DNA from: Pseudomonas sp. B21-040
Lineage (GTDB): Bacteria > Pseudomonadota > Gammaproteobacteria > Pseudomonadales > Pseudomonadaceae
Length of the DNA: 64,000 nucleotides
Direction: 5' to 3'
Assembly: GCF_024748695.1 (NCBI RefSeq)
Contig: NZ_CP087176.1
Span: forward strand, 1,853,501-1,917,500
Part shown: positions 35,553 through 45,657 of the stretch, one piece after another
How positions within the stretch are numbered: position 1 is the first letter of the stretch
How the letters are laid out: each line of letters opens with the position of its first letter
The notes under the pieces: generated by a model
Database searches by the model: none
What the model was told of the DNA's origin: nothing
The model's input: only the letters and a program-made list of their open reading frames with translations
Made by a program: the position numbers and the translations under genes

Positions 35553-36344
35553 TTACCGGTGTGTCGCAATCCAGATCAACAACCCCGCCTGAAACACCGC
35601 AAACGCCACCAGACACGTAATGGTAAAGCGCAGCCCGGCGTCTTCACGCTTGTACTTGCTGACCTTTTCTTCGTGCGTCTTGAGCTTCACTTCTTGCTCG
35701 GCCAGATTCTGCTCGGCCTGCTGAAGCATCTGCGCGGCTTCGAGAATTTCCACCAGTTGCAGTTTTTCAGTGTTCCACTCGCCCGACAGATCACCCACCT
35801 GTACGTCTTTGACGCTGCCCTTCAAATGCTGGGCATCGGCATACACCACTTCAAAACCATGCGCCTTCAGGAAGTGATCGCGACGCAGGCGAGTGTCTTC
35901 GTTCAACGCATCTTTGTTGTTCAGGTCCGTGCCGTCGACGGTGTAGCCGGACCAGCGCTTTTTCGCCCAGGTAATCCCTTGAGCCGCCATGAAGCGGCCG
36001 ATGCCACGGTTCATCGGTTCAATCTGCAAGCCGCTGTCGGGCCCGAAATGCACACGTTTGGTGGTGTGATCGACCCACACGTCCAGATGATTCTGTTCTT
36101 TGCGCACACGCTGGCCGGGCAGGGTGATGCTCATGCGCATCAGGCTCTGCTCTTTGTTGTTGCGTTCGGCATAGCCGAATTCGACAAAGCGAAGTGGCCG
36201 ACCACCGGTGTTGCGGTCGGTTTTCAGCGGCGCCAGACGGAGCATCTTGTGGTGCTCGACGTGGACGTCCGCCCACGGCAGCTCGACCGCTGTAGGAGCG
36301 TCTTTTTCAGCGGTGGTGTCGGGTGAAGTCTGGGTATCAGTCAT
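35553..36344 (-). CDS. Conserved hypothetical protein with C-terminal membrane anchor
   Basis: 263 residues. A polar, disordered N terminus precedes a middle region of unrecognised fold (about 25-180). A coiled-coil segment (about 190-235, rich in Glu, Gln and Lys) follows, and one C-terminal membrane helix (about 240-260) anchors the protein. The topology suggests a tail-anchored cytoplasmic protein. I do not recognise the family. Start at 36344 (MTDTQTSPD). Confidence 0.65.
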   Translation of the reverse strand: MTDTQTSPDTTAEKDAPTAVELPWADVHVEHHKMLRLAPLKTDRNTGGRPLRFVEFGYAERNNKEQSLMRMSITLPGQRVRKEQNHLDVWVDHTTKRVHFGPDSGLQIEPMNRGIGRFMAAQGITWAKKRWSGYTVDGTDLNNKDALNEDTRLRRDHFLKAHGFEVVYADAQHLKGSVKDVQVGDLSGEWNTEKLQLVEILEAAQMLQQAEQNLAEQEVKLKTHEEKVSKYKREDAGLRFTITCLVAFAVFQAGLLIWIATHR

Positions 36345-36439
36345 AACGGCGAGATCCTGTCCAAGCCCTGCCGCCAGCCATTGCGCTGGCGACAAAGGCT
36401 TATCGGCCGTTTTTGACAGGACTGGAGGGCAAACGGCGC

Positions 36440-37393
36440 TTAACTGGTGCGAAGTCCGTCAATAAACCCGAGGATGCGAGTGCCCAGTTCGGCCGCCAGC
36501 GGCAATTGCGGATCTTTATAAGAGGCCATTTGCCGTTTTACATCGTTGGGCACGATGCGCATGACGTGGTTCATGCCTTCGATCAGCGCCAGTTCAGCGT
36601 CCGGTTTGGCAGCCTTCAGCAGCCTGGCATCACCGACGCCGACCTGAATGTCGTTGCTGCCCTGAATGATCAGCGCCGGCATCTTCAACTTGGCGAACGC
36701 TGCCGCCGGGTCCTGACGGAACAGCGAAATCAGGTACGGCTGTACACTTGGGCGGAAAATCACCTGGAGCGGTGGCGGCACGTTTTCGTCAATGTGCCCG
36801 GCCTTGAGGCTGTCGAGCAGCTCATTGCTGCGCTGCATCAGGGCGGGCGGCAGGCGATTGCTCAACTGCTGGCGCAACACCTGATCGACCGGTCGAGCAC
36901 TGCCGGACAGGGAAATGACCGCCGCAGGATCGACACTCGGTGCCGCCAATGTGGCGATCAAGGCGCCTTCGCTGTGGCCGAGCAAAATCAATGGGCCGAA
37001 ACGTGGATCATGTTTGAGTTTCTCGCCCCAGGCTTCAGCGTCGGCGACATAGGCCTCTACCGACAGATTGCGCTCGTCCGGCGTGGCTGCAAGGCTCGCC
37101 GCCACGCCGCGTTTGTCGTAACGCACGCTGGCGATGTTGTGTTTGGCCAGCACCCAGGCCAGCCGTTTGAGGCTGTCATTGCGCCCTCCGTCGGTATTGT
37201 TTCCGTCACGATCCGTAGGGCCGGAGCCGGAAATGATCAGGACAACCGGCACGGGATTGTCGGATTTTGGCAGCAACAACGAGCCGAAAAGCTCACCGCT
37301 GCCGGTGTCCAATGTAATGGGCCGTTGCAACACAGTGGCCTGGGCAAAGCCAGATATCAGGGTAAGGCTCAAGGCTAGAACTCGCAGCATCAT
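36440..37393 (-). CDS. Secreted alpha/beta hydrolase
   Basis: 317 residues with a signal peptide (cleavage near FAQA|TV). The nucleophile elbow is LLGHSEGAL, the oxyanion region is IISGSGPTDRDGN, and the likely acid and His are in QGSNDIQVG and EGMNHVMR. Probably a periplasmic esterase or acyl hydrolase of the dienelactone-hydrolase/prolyl-oligopeptidase-like group; substrate unknown. Start at 37393 or the adjacent ATG at 37390; no clear ribosome-binding site. Confidence 0.8.
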   Translation of the reverse strand: MMLRVLALSLTLISGFAQATVLQRPITLDTGSGELFGSLLLPKSDNPVPVVLIISGSGPTDRDGNNTDGGRNDSLKRLAWVLAKHNIASVRYDKRGVAASLAATPDERNLSVEAYVADAEAWGEKLKHDPRFGPLILLGHSEGALIATLAAPSVDPAAVISLSGSARPVDQVLRQQLSNRLPPALMQRSNELLDSLKAGHIDENVPPPLQVIFRPSVQPYLISLFRQDPAAAFAKLKMPALIIQGSNDIQVGVGDARLLKAAKPDAELALIEGMNHVMRIVPNDVKRQMASYKDPQLPLAAELGTRILGFIDGLRTS

Positions 37394-37523
37394 CACGCCA
37401 TCATTCACAAAGATGCCGGTTGGACTCGCAGGCACCCATAAGGTTCGAGGATGAACTACTTGGGTAGCCTGCGTATACTGGCGCGCATTACGTATTCAGG
37501 TTCTATTTCACGGAGCGTCCTGC

Positions 37524-38615
37524 ATGTCCGGCAATACCTACGGCAAGCTGTTCACTGTCACCACCGCGGGCGAAAGCCATGGTCCGGCGTTGGTCGCCAT
37601 TGTCGACGGCTGCCCGCCGGGCCTGGAAATTTCCCTTGAGGACCTGCAGCGCGACCTGGATCGGCGCAAGCCCGGTACCAGCCGTCACACCACTCAACGC
37701 CAGGAAGCCGACGAAGTCGAAATCCTCTCCGGCGTGTTCGAAGGTCGCACCACCGGCTGCTCCATTGGCCTGCTGATTCGCAACACCGACCAGAAGTCCA
37801 AGGACTACTCGGCGATCAAGGATCTGTTCCGTCCGGCCCACGCCGACTACACCTACCACCACAAATACGGCGAGCGCGATTACCGTGGTGGCGGTCGCAG
37901 CTCGGCGCGCGAGACGGCGATGCGCGTGGCGGCAGGTGCCATTGCGAAAAAGTACCTGGCGACCCAGGGCATCGTCATTCGCGGCTACATGAGCCAGCTC
38001 GGCCCGATTGAAATCCCGTTCAAGACCTGGGATTCGGTCGAAGAGAACGCCTTCTTCAGCCCTGATCCGGACAAAGTCCCGGAGCTGGAAGCCTATATGG
38101 ACCAGCTGCGTCGCGATCAGGATTCGGTCGGTGCGAAAATCACCGTCGTGGCTGAAGGTGTCATGCCAGGCCTTGGCGAGCCGATCTTCGACCGCCTCGA
38201 CGCTGAACTGGCCCATGCGCTGATGAGCATCAACGCGGTCAAAGGCGTGGAAATCGGCGCCGGTTTCGCCAGCGTCGCCCAACGCGGCACTGAGCACCGT
38301 GATGAAATGACCCCGGAAGGTTTCCTCAGCAACAATGCTGGCGGCATTCTGGGGGGGATCTCGTCCGGTCAGCCGATCGTTGCGCACCTGGCGCTGAAGC
38401 CGACGTCGAGCATCACCACGCCGGGTCGCTCCATCGACATCCATGGCAACCCGGTGGAAGTCATCACCAAGGGCCGTCACGACCCGTGCGTCGGTATTCG
38501 TGCAACGCCAATCGCTGAAGCGATGATGGCCATCGTGCTGATGGATCATCTGCTGCGCCATCGCGGGCAGAACGCCGATGTGCGTGTGAGCACACCGGTG
38601 CTGGGTCAGCTTTAA
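37524..38615 (+). CDS. aroC: Chorismate synthase
   Basis: Converts EPSP to chorismate, the last step of the shikimate pathway, using reduced FMN. 363 residues. Signatures are [29 protein letters not shown] and HDPCVGIRA. The start is preceded by GGAG 8 bases upstream. The MFS gene follows 28 bases after. Confidence 0.97.
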   Translation: MSGNTYGKLFTVTTAGESHGPALVAIVDGCPPGLEISLEDLQRDLDRRKPGTSRHTTQRQEADEVEILSGVFEGRTTGCSIGLLIRNTDQKSKDYSAIKDLFRPAHADYTYHHKYGERDYRGGGRSSARETAMRVAAGAIAKKYLATQGIVIRGYMSQLGPIEIPFKTWDSVEENAFFSPDPDKVPELEAYMDQLRRDQDSVGAKITVVAEGVMPGLGEPIFDRLDAELAHALMSINAVKGVEIGAGFASVAQRGTEHRDEMTPEGFLSNNAGGILGGISSGQPIVAHLALKPTSSITTPGRSIDIHGNPVEVITKGRHDPCVGIRATPIAEAMMAIVLMDHLLRHRGQNADVRVSTPVLGQL

Positions 38616-38643
38616 TGGCTGGCCTTGAAGTCGCTGCAGTCTG

Positions 38644-39795
38644 ATGACTGTGGCGGCGCTCCCGTACTGGCGGCTCTCCAGTTTCTACCTGTTCTATTTC
38701 GCCTTGCTCGGTTCGACGGCGCCGTTTCTGGCGCTGTATTTCGATCACCTGGGTTTTTCCAGCGCGCGGATCGGCGAGCTGGTGGCGATCCCGATGCTGA
38801 TGCGCTGCGTGGCACCGAACATCTGGGGCTGGCTGGGTGATTACACAGGCCGACGCCTGGCCATCGTGCGCTTCGGCGCGGTGTGCACGTTGCTGACGTT
38901 TTCGCTGATTTTCGTCAGCAAGACCTACGCCTGGCTGGCGATGGTCATGGCGTTGCACGCGTTCTTCTGGCACGCGGTATTACCGCAATTCGAAGTCATC
39001 ACCCTGGCGCACTTGAAAGGCCAGACTGCGCGCTACAGCCAGATTCGCCTCTGGGGTTCGATCGGCTTCATCATCACCGTGGTAGCGCTGGGGCGGTTGT
39101 TCGAATGGCTCAGCCTCGACATCTATCCGGCCGCGCTGGTGTTGATCATGGCCGGGATCGTGCTCAGCAGCCTGTGGGTGCCCAATGCGCAACCGGTCCA
39201 GGGTGAGCGGCTGGCGGGCGAGGGCTTCCTCACGCAATTGCGCAGCCCCGGCGTGTTGGCGTTTTATGGTTGCGTGGCGTTGATGCAGTTGAGCCATGGG
39301 CCGTATTACACGTTTTTGACCTTGCACCTTGAGCGATTGGGCTACAGCCGTGGCGTGATCGGCATGCTCTGGGCGGTCGGCGTGGTCGCCGAAGTCCTGA
39401 TGTTCCTGGCCATGAGCAAAATCCTGATGCGCTTCTCGGTGCGCCGGGTGTTGATGGCGAGTTTTCTGCTGGCGGCACTGCGCTGGCTGCTGCTGGGGTC
39501 ATTTGCCGACCATCTGTGGGTGTTGCTGTTTGCCCAGGTGCTGCACGCGGCGACCTTCGGCAGCTTTCACGCAGCTGCCATCCAGTTCGTGCAACGTAGC
39601 TTTGGCGCACGCCAGCAGGGCCAGGGCCAGGCGTTGTACGCCGCGCTGGCCGGCACCGGTGGCGCATTGGGCGCGCTGTATTCCGGCTACAGTTGGAATG
39701 CCTTGGGCGCCACATTGACCTTTAGTATTGCAAGCCTCGCAGCCCTGGCGGCTGCCGTTATCATTGCCACACTTCTGCAAGAGGACAGGCCATGA
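38644..39795 (+). CDS. MFS transporter (HcaT / 3-phenylpropionate-transporter-like)
   Basis: Inner-membrane carrier of 383 residues with about 12 helices. MRCVAPNIWGWLGDYTGRR corresponds to the loop 2-3 motif. Its stop overlaps the mtnB start by 4 bases (ATGA), so it is translationally coupled to methionine salvage genes. That coupling suggests a substrate linked to methylthio compounds, but this is inference; no specificity residue is known to me. Confidence 0.85.
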   Translation: MTVAALPYWRLSSFYLFYFALLGSTAPFLALYFDHLGFSSARIGELVAIPMLMRCVAPNIWGWLGDYTGRRLAIVRFGAVCTLLTFSLIFVSKTYAWLAMVMALHAFFWHAVLPQFEVITLAHLKGQTARYSQIRLWGSIGFIITVVALGRLFEWLSLDIYPAALVLIMAGIVLSSLWVPNAQPVQGERLAGEGFLTQLRSPGVLAFYGCVALMQLSHGPYYTFLTLHLERLGYSRGVIGMLWAVGVVAEVLMFLAMSKILMRFSVRRVLMASFLLAALRWLLLGSFADHLWVLLFAQVLHAATFGSFHAAAIQFVQRSFGARQQGQGQALYAALAGTGGALGALYSGYSWNALGATLTFSIASLAALAAAVIIATLLQEDRP

Positions 39796-40412
39796 GCCTT
39801 ACCCGTGAACACCTTGCCCAGGAAATCATCGACGCCGGGCGTTTTCTGTATGGCCGCGGCTGGTCACCGGCCACCAGCAGCAACTATTCGACGCGCCTGT
39901 CGCCGAGCGAAGCGCTGCTGACCGTGTCCGGCAAGCACAAAGGTCAGTTGGGTCTGGATGATGTGTTGGCCACCGACCTGGCGGGCAACAGCCTGGAGCC
40001 GGGGAAAAAACCGTCGGCCGAAACCTTGCTGCATACCCAGCTTTACAACTGGCGCCCGGAGATCGGCGCGGTGCTGCACACCCATTCGGTCAACGCCACG
40101 GTGTTGTCGCGCCTGACGCCGGAAGACTTCATCGAGTTCGAAGACTACGAACTGCAAAAAGCCTTCAGCGGCGTGTCAACCCACGAGTCTCGGGTACGGG
40201 TACCGATTTTCGACAATGATCAGGATATTGCGCGCCTTGCCGCCGAGGTGCAGCCTTGGCTGGACGCCCACCCTGATTGCGTCGGCTACCTGATTCGCGG
40301 TCATGGCCTCTACACCTGGGGCGCACGGATGAGCGATGCGTTGCGGCAGATCGAGGCCTTTGAATTTTTGTTCGAGTGCGAGTTGAAGACGCGCACGATC
40401 CTTAACCGTTAA
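39792..40412 (+). CDS. mtnB: Methylthioribulose-1-phosphate dehydratase
   Basis: Class II aldolase-fold dehydratase of methionine salvage, 206 residues. Zinc-binding His residues lie in VLHTHSVNATVLSRL and in YLIRGHGLYTWG; WSPATSSNYS is near the N terminus. First of three adjacent salvage genes (mtnB, mtnD, mtnC). mtnA and mtnK or equivalents are not in the window. Confidence 0.95.
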   Translation: MSLTREHLAQEIIDAGRFLYGRGWSPATSSNYSTRLSPSEALLTVSGKHKGQLGLDDVLATDLAGNSLEPGKKPSAETLLHTQLYNWRPEIGAVLHTHSVNATVLSRLTPEDFIEFEDYELQKAFSGVSTHESRVRVPIFDNDQDIARLAAEVQPWLDAHPDCVGYLIRGHGLYTWGARMSDALRQIEAFEFLFECELKTRTILNR

Positions 40413-40424
40413 GGAGTTGCCCTG

Positions 40425-40970
40425 ATGAGCAGCCTGTCCGTTTACCACGTCTCAAGCCCTGACTTACCGAACAAGGTGCTGACCCATTTCGAAGACATCG
40501 CCTCGACGCTGGCCGAGCAGGGCGTGCGCTTCGACCGCTGGCAAGCGGCGGTGAAGATCCAGCCTGGCGCCAGTCAGGAAGAAGTGATCGCCGCCTACCA
40601 GGAACAAATCGACAAGCTGATGACCGAACGCGGCTACATCACCGTTGATGTCATCAGCCTGAACAGCGATCACCCGCAAAAGGCCGAACTGCGTGCCAAG
40701 TTCCTCGACGAGCACCGTCATGGCGAAGACGAAGTCCGGTTTTTCGTGGCCGGTCGTGGTTTGTTTACCCTGCACATCGGTGATTACGTCTACGCGGTAC
40801 TCTGCGAAAAGAACGACCTGATCTCGGTGCCGGCGGGCACGCCGCACTGGTTTGACATGGGCGAGCATCCGCATTTCGTCGCGATCCGCCTGTTCAACAA
40901 CCCTGAAGGCTGGGTGGCCAACTTCACCGGCGAAGACATCGCCAGCCGCTTCCCGCGTCTTGAGGACTGA
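40425..40970 (+). CDS. mtnD: Acireductone dioxygenase
   Basis: Metal-dependent cupin dioxygenase that gives 2-keto-4-methylthiobutyrate (Fe form). 181 residues. Metal ligands are in the segment [14 protein letters not shown] (His, His, Glu) and [10 protein letters not shown] (His). AAGGAG lies 8 bases before the ATG. Confidence 0.95.
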   Translation: MSSLSVYHVSSPDLPNKVLTHFEDIASTLAEQGVRFDRWQAAVKIQPGASQEEVIAAYQEQIDKLMTERGYITVDVISLNSDHPQKAELRAKFLDEHRHGEDEVRFFVAGRGLFTLHIGDYVYAVLCEKNDLISVPAGTPHWFDMGEHPHFVAIRLFNNPEGWVANFTGEDIASRFPRLED

Positions 40971-40974
40971 ACCG

Positions 40975-41658
40975 ATGCCGATCAAAGCGATGCTCACCGA
41001 CATCGAAGGCACCACCAGCGCGGTGAGTTTTGTGTTCGACGTGTTGTTTCCCTACGCCGCCAGACACCTGCCGGATTTTGTCCGTCAGCACGCCGGGCGC
41101 GCCGATGTGGCTGAACAACTGTCCGCCGTTCGCCGTGACAGCAATGAACCGGACGCCGACGTTGAGCGCGTGATCGAGATTCTTCTGGGCTGGATTGCCG
41201 AAGACCGCAAAGCCACGCCGCTCAAGGCGTTGCAAGGCATGGTCTGGGAGCAGGGTTATCAGGCGGGGCAGTTGAAGGGCCACGTTTACCCGGATACCGT
41301 TGAAGCGCTCAAGCGCTGGCATCAGGAAGGCTATCAACTGTTTGTTTATTCGTCGGGTTCGATTCAGGCGCAAAAACTGATTTTCGGTTGCTCGGAGGCG
41401 GGTGACTTGTCGCCGCTGTTCAGCGGTTACTTCGACACCACGTCCGGTCCCAAGCGTGAAGCGCAGTCTTATGAGCGCATCACCCAGGCCATCGGCCTTG
41501 AGCCTTCGCAGATTCTGTTTCTGTCCGACATCGTCGAAGAGCTGGACGCTGCGCGCACGGCCGGGATGGCGACATGCGGGTTGGCGCGAGAGGGCGGGGA
41601 GTTGGCGGGCCATGTAACCGTCGACAGTTTCGAGCGGATAAACCCCACCACCTTCTAA
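40975..41658 (+). CDS. mtnC: Enolase-phosphatase E1
   Basis: Bifunctional HAD enzyme that enolises and dephosphorylates 2,3-diketo-5-methylthiopentyl-1-phosphate. 227 residues. It shows [14 protein letters not shown] (motif I with the Asp nucleophile and Glu in place of the second Asp), [11 protein letters not shown] and [12 protein letters not shown]. It starts 4 bases after the mtnD stop and is the end of the operon. Confidence 0.95.
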   Translation: MPIKAMLTDIEGTTSAVSFVFDVLFPYAARHLPDFVRQHAGRADVAEQLSAVRRDSNEPDADVERVIEILLGWIAEDRKATPLKALQGMVWEQGYQAGQLKGHVYPDTVEALKRWHQEGYQLFVYSSGSIQAQKLIFGCSEAGDLSPLFSGYFDTTSGPKREAQSYERITQAIGLEPSQILFLSDIVEELDAARTAGMATCGLAREGGELAGHVTVDSFERINPTTF

Positions 41659-41674
41659 AGCCCACAACACATAA

Positions 41675-41770
41675 CCTGTAGGAGCCGAGCTTGCTCGCGA
41701 TGAGGCCCCGTCATTCAATATTGTTGTTGAATGACACACCGCCATCGCGAGCAAGCTCGGCTCCTACAGG
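41675..41770. repeat. REP-like inverted repeat, family A
   Basis: CCTGTAGGAGCCGAGCTTGC and its complement, with an inner GTCATTCAAT/ATTGAATGAC-like stem. Very similar to the copy at 13822-13917. Confidence 0.85.
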
Positions 41771-41813
41771 GTTGGTGTGCAACCAGATATTGTCTGCAGC
41801 GCCAGAAACAACT

Positions 41814-41852
41814 CAGGCCGTGAAGCGAAAGCTCTCACGGCCTGTTTGTTTT
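41814..41852. terminator. Terminator between mtnC and the DUF3509 gene
   Basis: CAGGCCGTGA/TCACGGCCTG stem followed by TTTGTTTT on the plus strand. Confidence 0.85.
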
Positions 41853-41866
41853 AGCGCTGGCGCGGT

Positions 41867-42145
41867 TTACGCCGTGTGATAAGTCGGCAGCGCAAACCGT
41901 TGCTGGCTTTGCAGCATGGAGATCTGCGGTAATTCGCTGGCCTGTTCGGCCAAGTCACGGCGAATCGCACTGATTACCCACGACAGCTGATCGCCAGCGT
42001 GCAATTGCTGGTAGGAAATCGAACGTTTAAACACTTTGCCTTCTGTGCTGCGCAGGGTCAGCAGAATCCCGCCGTCCGGGCGCGGTTGGGTGGTGACTTC
42101 GAAGTTGGAGAACAGGGACGAAAATTTTTCTTGGATCAGGTTCAT
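41867..42145 (-). CDS. DUF3509-family protein
   Basis: 92 residues, beginning MNLIQEKFSSLFSNFE. I recognise this as the Pseudomonas DUF3509 type, of unknown function. ATG at 42145 has GGAG 9 bases upstream and matches the usual N terminus; the longer upstream frame is a chance extension. No signal peptide or membrane segment is visible. Confidence 0.8.
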   Translation of the reverse strand: MNLIQEKFSSLFSNFEVTTQPRPDGGILLTLRSTEGKVFKRSISYQQLHAGDQLSWVISAIRRDLAEQASELPQISMLQSQQRFALPTYHTA

Positions 42146-42485
42146 GTCGATCAGCTCCATTTGCACATGATTGGCAAGCATGGAGAGGAGGTTGCAGTGA
42201 TTGTGCCAGTACCTGATTTTTATAAAGTCGTTGTGAATCAATAAGTTAATAATCTTGCTGTTTTTCGGTTTCGTGCAATCTGCATGAATGGCCATCGTGC
42301 ATCCTGCATTTTGAAAGATGAGCGATGATTGAATGGAACCAATCGGCGCGTCGATGTTCACGATTCATCCGTCGCTGGGCGGATACAAAACATTGCAAAA
42401 ACCGCGTGTACAGCGCCAGAACCGCTGACGTATTTTCGGCCTCTATAAACGCCGCCCGACAATAAAAAAATCAGCGGGAGCACGC
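42146..42485. other. Intergenic region, divergent promoters
   Basis: 340 bases without a credible gene. The left part, near the DUF3509 gene, is A/T-rich (about 42215-42260) and is a reasonable place for its promoter. The acyl-CoA synthetase start is preceded by CGGGAG at 42474-42479. I see no clear palindromic operator. Confidence 0.5.
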
Positions 42486-44324
42486 ATGAAACGCACGTCC
42501 AGCGACACGATTACCTGGGGCATGATGCTCCGCAAACTGCCGACGATCGCCAAAGCCATTCCCCGCGTGGTGAAGGGCCTGAAAGTCGCCAACGTCAAGG
42601 ATCCGACCCAACCGTGTGGCCTGGGCTGGAGTTTCGAGCAGGCGACGTTGCGCAACCCCGAGGGGCCCGCATTACTGCAGGGCGATGTCACGCTGACCTA
42701 TACGCAGGTCAACCAATGGGCCAACCGCATTGCGCATCACCTGATGGCCCAAGGCATCGGCAAGGGTGACGTGGTCGCGGTCTTCATCGAGAACCGCCCG
42801 GAATTGCTGGTGACAATACTGGCGGTGGCCAAGGTCGGCGCGATCAGCGCCTTGCTCAATACCTCGCAGACCCGCGATACGCTGGCGCACAGCCTGAACC
42901 TGGTGGCGCCCGTGGCGATCATTGTCGGCGGCGAACTGGTCCCGGCGTTTTCGCAAGTCCGCGAACGGGTGTCCATCGCGCCAGCGCGAATCTGGTACGT
43001 CGCCGATCAAGACACCTACAGCCATCCGGGCATTGCCCCCGATGGTTTCGTCAACCTGATGACGGCCAGTGCCGACGCGATCGACGACAACCCGGCCAGC
43101 AGCCAGCAGGTTTTTTTCGACGATCCTTGTTTCTATATCTACACCTCGGGCACCACCGGATTGCCCAAGGCCGGTGTCTTCAAGCACGGGCGCTGGATGC
43201 GTAGCTCCGCCAGTTTCGGCCTGATCGCCCTCGATATGCAGCCGCACGACATCGTCTATTGCACTTTGCCGCTGTATCACGCGACCGGGCTCTGCGTGTG
43301 CTGGGGCTCGGCCATCAGTGGCGCCTCGGGGTTTGCCATTCGACGCAAGTTCAGCGCCAGCCAGTTCTGGAGCGACGTCCGCAAATACCACGCGACCACC
43401 CTCGGCTACGTGGGCGAACTGTGCCGTTATCTGGTGGATCAGCCACCGAGCACCGACGACAGCCAGCACACCGTGAAAAAAATGGTCGGCAACGGTCTGC
43501 GTCCCGGCGCTTGGGACGCCTTCAAAACCCGTTTTGCCATCGACCACATCTGCGAGCTGTACGCGGCCAGCGACGGCAACATCGGGTTCACCAATATCCT
43601 CAACTTTGACCACACCATCGGTTTCTCGCTGATGGCCTGGGAATTGGTGGCTTACGACCACGACAGCGGTCAGCCGATTCGCAATGCCAAGGGTTTCATG
43701 AGCAAAGTGTCCAAGGGTGCACAGGGTTTGCTGTTGGCCAGGATCGACGACAAGGCGCCGCTGGACGGCTACACCGATCCGCAAAAGACCGAAAAAGTCG
43801 TATTGCATGACGTGTTCCAGAAGGGCGACCGTTTCTTCAACACCGGTGACCTGCTGCGCAACATCGGTTTCGGCCATGCGCAATTCGTCGATCGGCTGGG
43901 CGATACCTACCGCTGGAAGGGCGAAAACGTATCGACCACGGAAGTCGAAAATATCCTCTTGCAACACCCGCACATCGCCGAAGCCGTGGCGTATGGCGTG
44001 GAAGTCCAGAACACCAACGGGCGTGCCGGGATGGCGGCAATTACGCCGGCTGAATCCCTGGCCACCCTGGACTTCAGCGAACTGCTGGAATTTGCTCGCC
44101 AGCAAATGCCGGCCTATGCGGTGCCGCTGTTCTTGCGGGTGAAAGTGAAAATGGAGACCACCGGGACGTTCAAATACCAAAAGACCCGGCTCAAGGACGA
44201 AGCCTTCGACCCAGGCAAAACCGGCGACGACCCGATCTATGCCTGGCTACCCGGCACCCAGACTTACGTACAAGTGACCGAGCAGGTGCTGGCGGATATC
44301 CAGGGTGGCAAGTACCGCTATTGA
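42486..44324 (+). CDS. FATP-type long-chain acyl-CoA synthetase
   Basis: 612 residues of the AMP-forming acyl-CoA synthetase superfamily, closest in layout to the fatty acid transport protein (very-long-chain) branch. The P-loop-like motif is YIYTSGTTGLPKAG, the adenylate motifs are FFNTGDLLRN and DRLGDTYRWKGENVST, and the C-terminal Lys is in GTFKYQKTRLK. It activates fatty acids and possibly aids uptake. It stands alone, with no beta-oxidation gene adjacent. Confidence 0.88.
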   Translation: MKRTSSDTITWGMMLRKLPTIAKAIPRVVKGLKVANVKDPTQPCGLGWSFEQATLRNPEGPALLQGDVTLTYTQVNQWANRIAHHLMAQGIGKGDVVAVFIENRPELLVTILAVAKVGAISALLNTSQTRDTLAHSLNLVAPVAIIVGGELVPAFSQVRERVSIAPARIWYVADQDTYSHPGIAPDGFVNLMTASADAIDDNPASSQQVFFDDPCFYIYTSGTTGLPKAGVFKHGRWMRSSASFGLIALDMQPHDIVYCTLPLYHATGLCVCWGSAISGASGFAIRRKFSASQFWSDVRKYHATTLGYVGELCRYLVDQPPSTDDSQHTVKKMVGNGLRPGAWDAFKTRFAIDHICELYAASDGNIGFTNILNFDHTIGFSLMAWELVAYDHDSGQPIRNAKGFMSKVSKGAQGLLLARIDDKAPLDGYTDPQKTEKVVLHDVFQKGDRFFNTGDLLRNIGFGHAQFVDRLGDTYRWKGENVSTTEVENILLQHPHIAEAVAYGVEVQNTNGRAGMAAITPAESLATLDFSELLEFARQQMPAYAVPLFLRVKVKMETTGTFKYQKTRLKDEAFDPGKTGDDPIYAWLPGTQTYVQVTEQVLADIQGGKYRY

Positions 44325-44420
44325 ATGTGGCTATGGCGGCCCTTGAGAAAAAACAAGTGACAGCGTGGGGGCCGCTCGGGAAACTGTCGGCTTTGCGAAT
44401 AACCCAACAGGGAGCCCCCG

Positions 44421-44939
44421 ATGTCAGACCAAAGCCGCCAGATGACCCCCGAAGAAGCCGCTGAATTTGCCGAACAGGTATTCAACAAGGCGCGCGAGGG
44501 CGATGCGGCCATGATGGCTGCGCTGTTGACCAAAGGCCTGCCGCCTAACCTGCGCAACCACAAAGGCGACACCTTGCTGATGCTGGCCGCCTACCATGGC
44601 CACGTGGAGACCGTGAAAGTCCTGCTCGAACACAAGGCCGACCCGGAAATTCGCAACGACAACGGCCAGAGCCCGATCGCCGGTGCGGCGTTCAAGGGCG
44701 ATCTGGCAGTGGTCACGGCACTGGTCGACGGTGGCGCGCAAGTGGAAGGTTCATCGTTTGATGGCCGTACTGCTTTGATGATGGCCGCGATGTTCAACCG
44801 CGTTGCCATCGTGGACTACCTGATCAGCAAAGGCGCCGATCCGAAAGCCAAGGACGCCAACGGCGTGTCGGCACTCGATGCGGCGAAAACCCTGGGCGCT
44901 GTCGATACCATCGCTCAGCTGGAAAAGCTGCTCGGCTGA
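44421..44939 (+). CDS. Ankyrin-repeat protein
   Basis: 172 residues with about four ankyrin repeats from residue 35 on (KGDTLLMLAAYHGHVETVKVLL, then NGQSPIAGAA, DGRTALMMAA, NGVSALDAAK). There is no signal peptide. GGGAG lies 6 bases upstream of ATG. Some Pseudomonas ankyrin proteins adjoin a catalase gene; none is present here. Probable protein-binding role. Confidence 0.85.
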   Translation: MSDQSRQMTPEEAAEFAEQVFNKAREGDAAMMAALLTKGLPPNLRNHKGDTLLMLAAYHGHVETVKVLLEHKADPEIRNDNGQSPIAGAAFKGDLAVVTALVDGGAQVEGSSFDGRTALMMAAMFNRVAIVDYLISKGADPKAKDANGVSALDAAKTLGAVDTIAQLEKLLG

Positions 44940-44944
44940 CCTTT

Positions 44945-44975
44945 TGTGGCGAGGGAGCTGGCTCCCTCACCACAG
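44945..44975. repeat. Inverted repeat, family C
   Basis: GTGGCGAGGGAGC and GCTCCCTCACCAC pair across a 2-4 base loop. A third intergenic repeat type, unlike families A and B. Confidence 0.65.
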
Positions 44976-45044
44976 GTCCGCAATCCCTCCTGAATGCGCT
45001 ATCCTTCGCGCCCTCAAAATTCACTCGCTACAGGATCCGTCGCC

Positions 45045-45575
45045 ATGAAAGCCGCACTCGTCGAACTCATCAGCAAAATCAGCTCCGGGTGCATGAGCGA
45101 CGACGAAATCCTCAAGGTCGCGGACGAAGCGGCCCAGGCCTACGCCGATCCTGAAGCTTTTCTGACGGCCAATCCGGATATCAACTACGACGACACGTTC
45201 CCGATTCCATTAGGCGAATGGGTGGTGGTCGGCAGCCTGCCGGAGACGGTGCTGTTCCAGGCGGATACCTACGTGGACCTGTTCGCGCAGATCGTCGCCT
45301 CGTTCGGCCCAGGCGTTGATTTCAATATCAAACCCAAGCAACTGGCCAAAACCGAAGCCCTGACCGCGCTCAACCGTATTCAGGTGCAGATGGGCAGCAT
45401 GAACAAGGAAAACGGCGGCTACACGCTGATGAACTTCAGCCAGTTGCTCGACGATGAGCTGCAAGTGGTGTTGGTCTACGGCAACGACATTCCTCGCGTG
45501 CTGGAGCTGTGCGCCGAAGTCGGCATCGCTGCCGCGCCATCGCTGGAAGCGCTGAAAGTGGCCATCCACGTCTGA
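45045..45575 (+). CDS. Conserved hypothetical protein
   Basis: 176 residues, acidic, with no signal peptide or membrane helix. N terminus MKAALVELISKISSG; the middle part reads as alternating helix and strand. I do not recognise a characterised domain. ATG at 45045 is used because the upstream frame comes from the intergenic repeat area. Confidence 0.65.
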   Translation: MKAALVELISKISSGCMSDDEILKVADEAAQAYADPEAFLTANPDINYDDTFPIPLGEWVVVGSLPETVLFQADTYVDLFAQIVASFGPGVDFNIKPKQLAKTEALTALNRIQVQMGSMNKENGGYTLMNFSQLLDDELQVVLVYGNDIPRVLELCAEVGIAAAPSLEALKVAIHV

Positions 45576-45657
45576 CACCCAGACACTGTCAATAAAAAGG
45601 AACCCTCGCGACGACCGTCTATCCTAAGGGGGCTTATCACTCTTCGGGAGCGTCACC

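Noticed and set aside
42672..44180. 502-codon minus-strand frame inside the acyl-CoA synthetase gene
   Set aside because: Shadow frame; the plus-strand protein has complete adenylation motifs.
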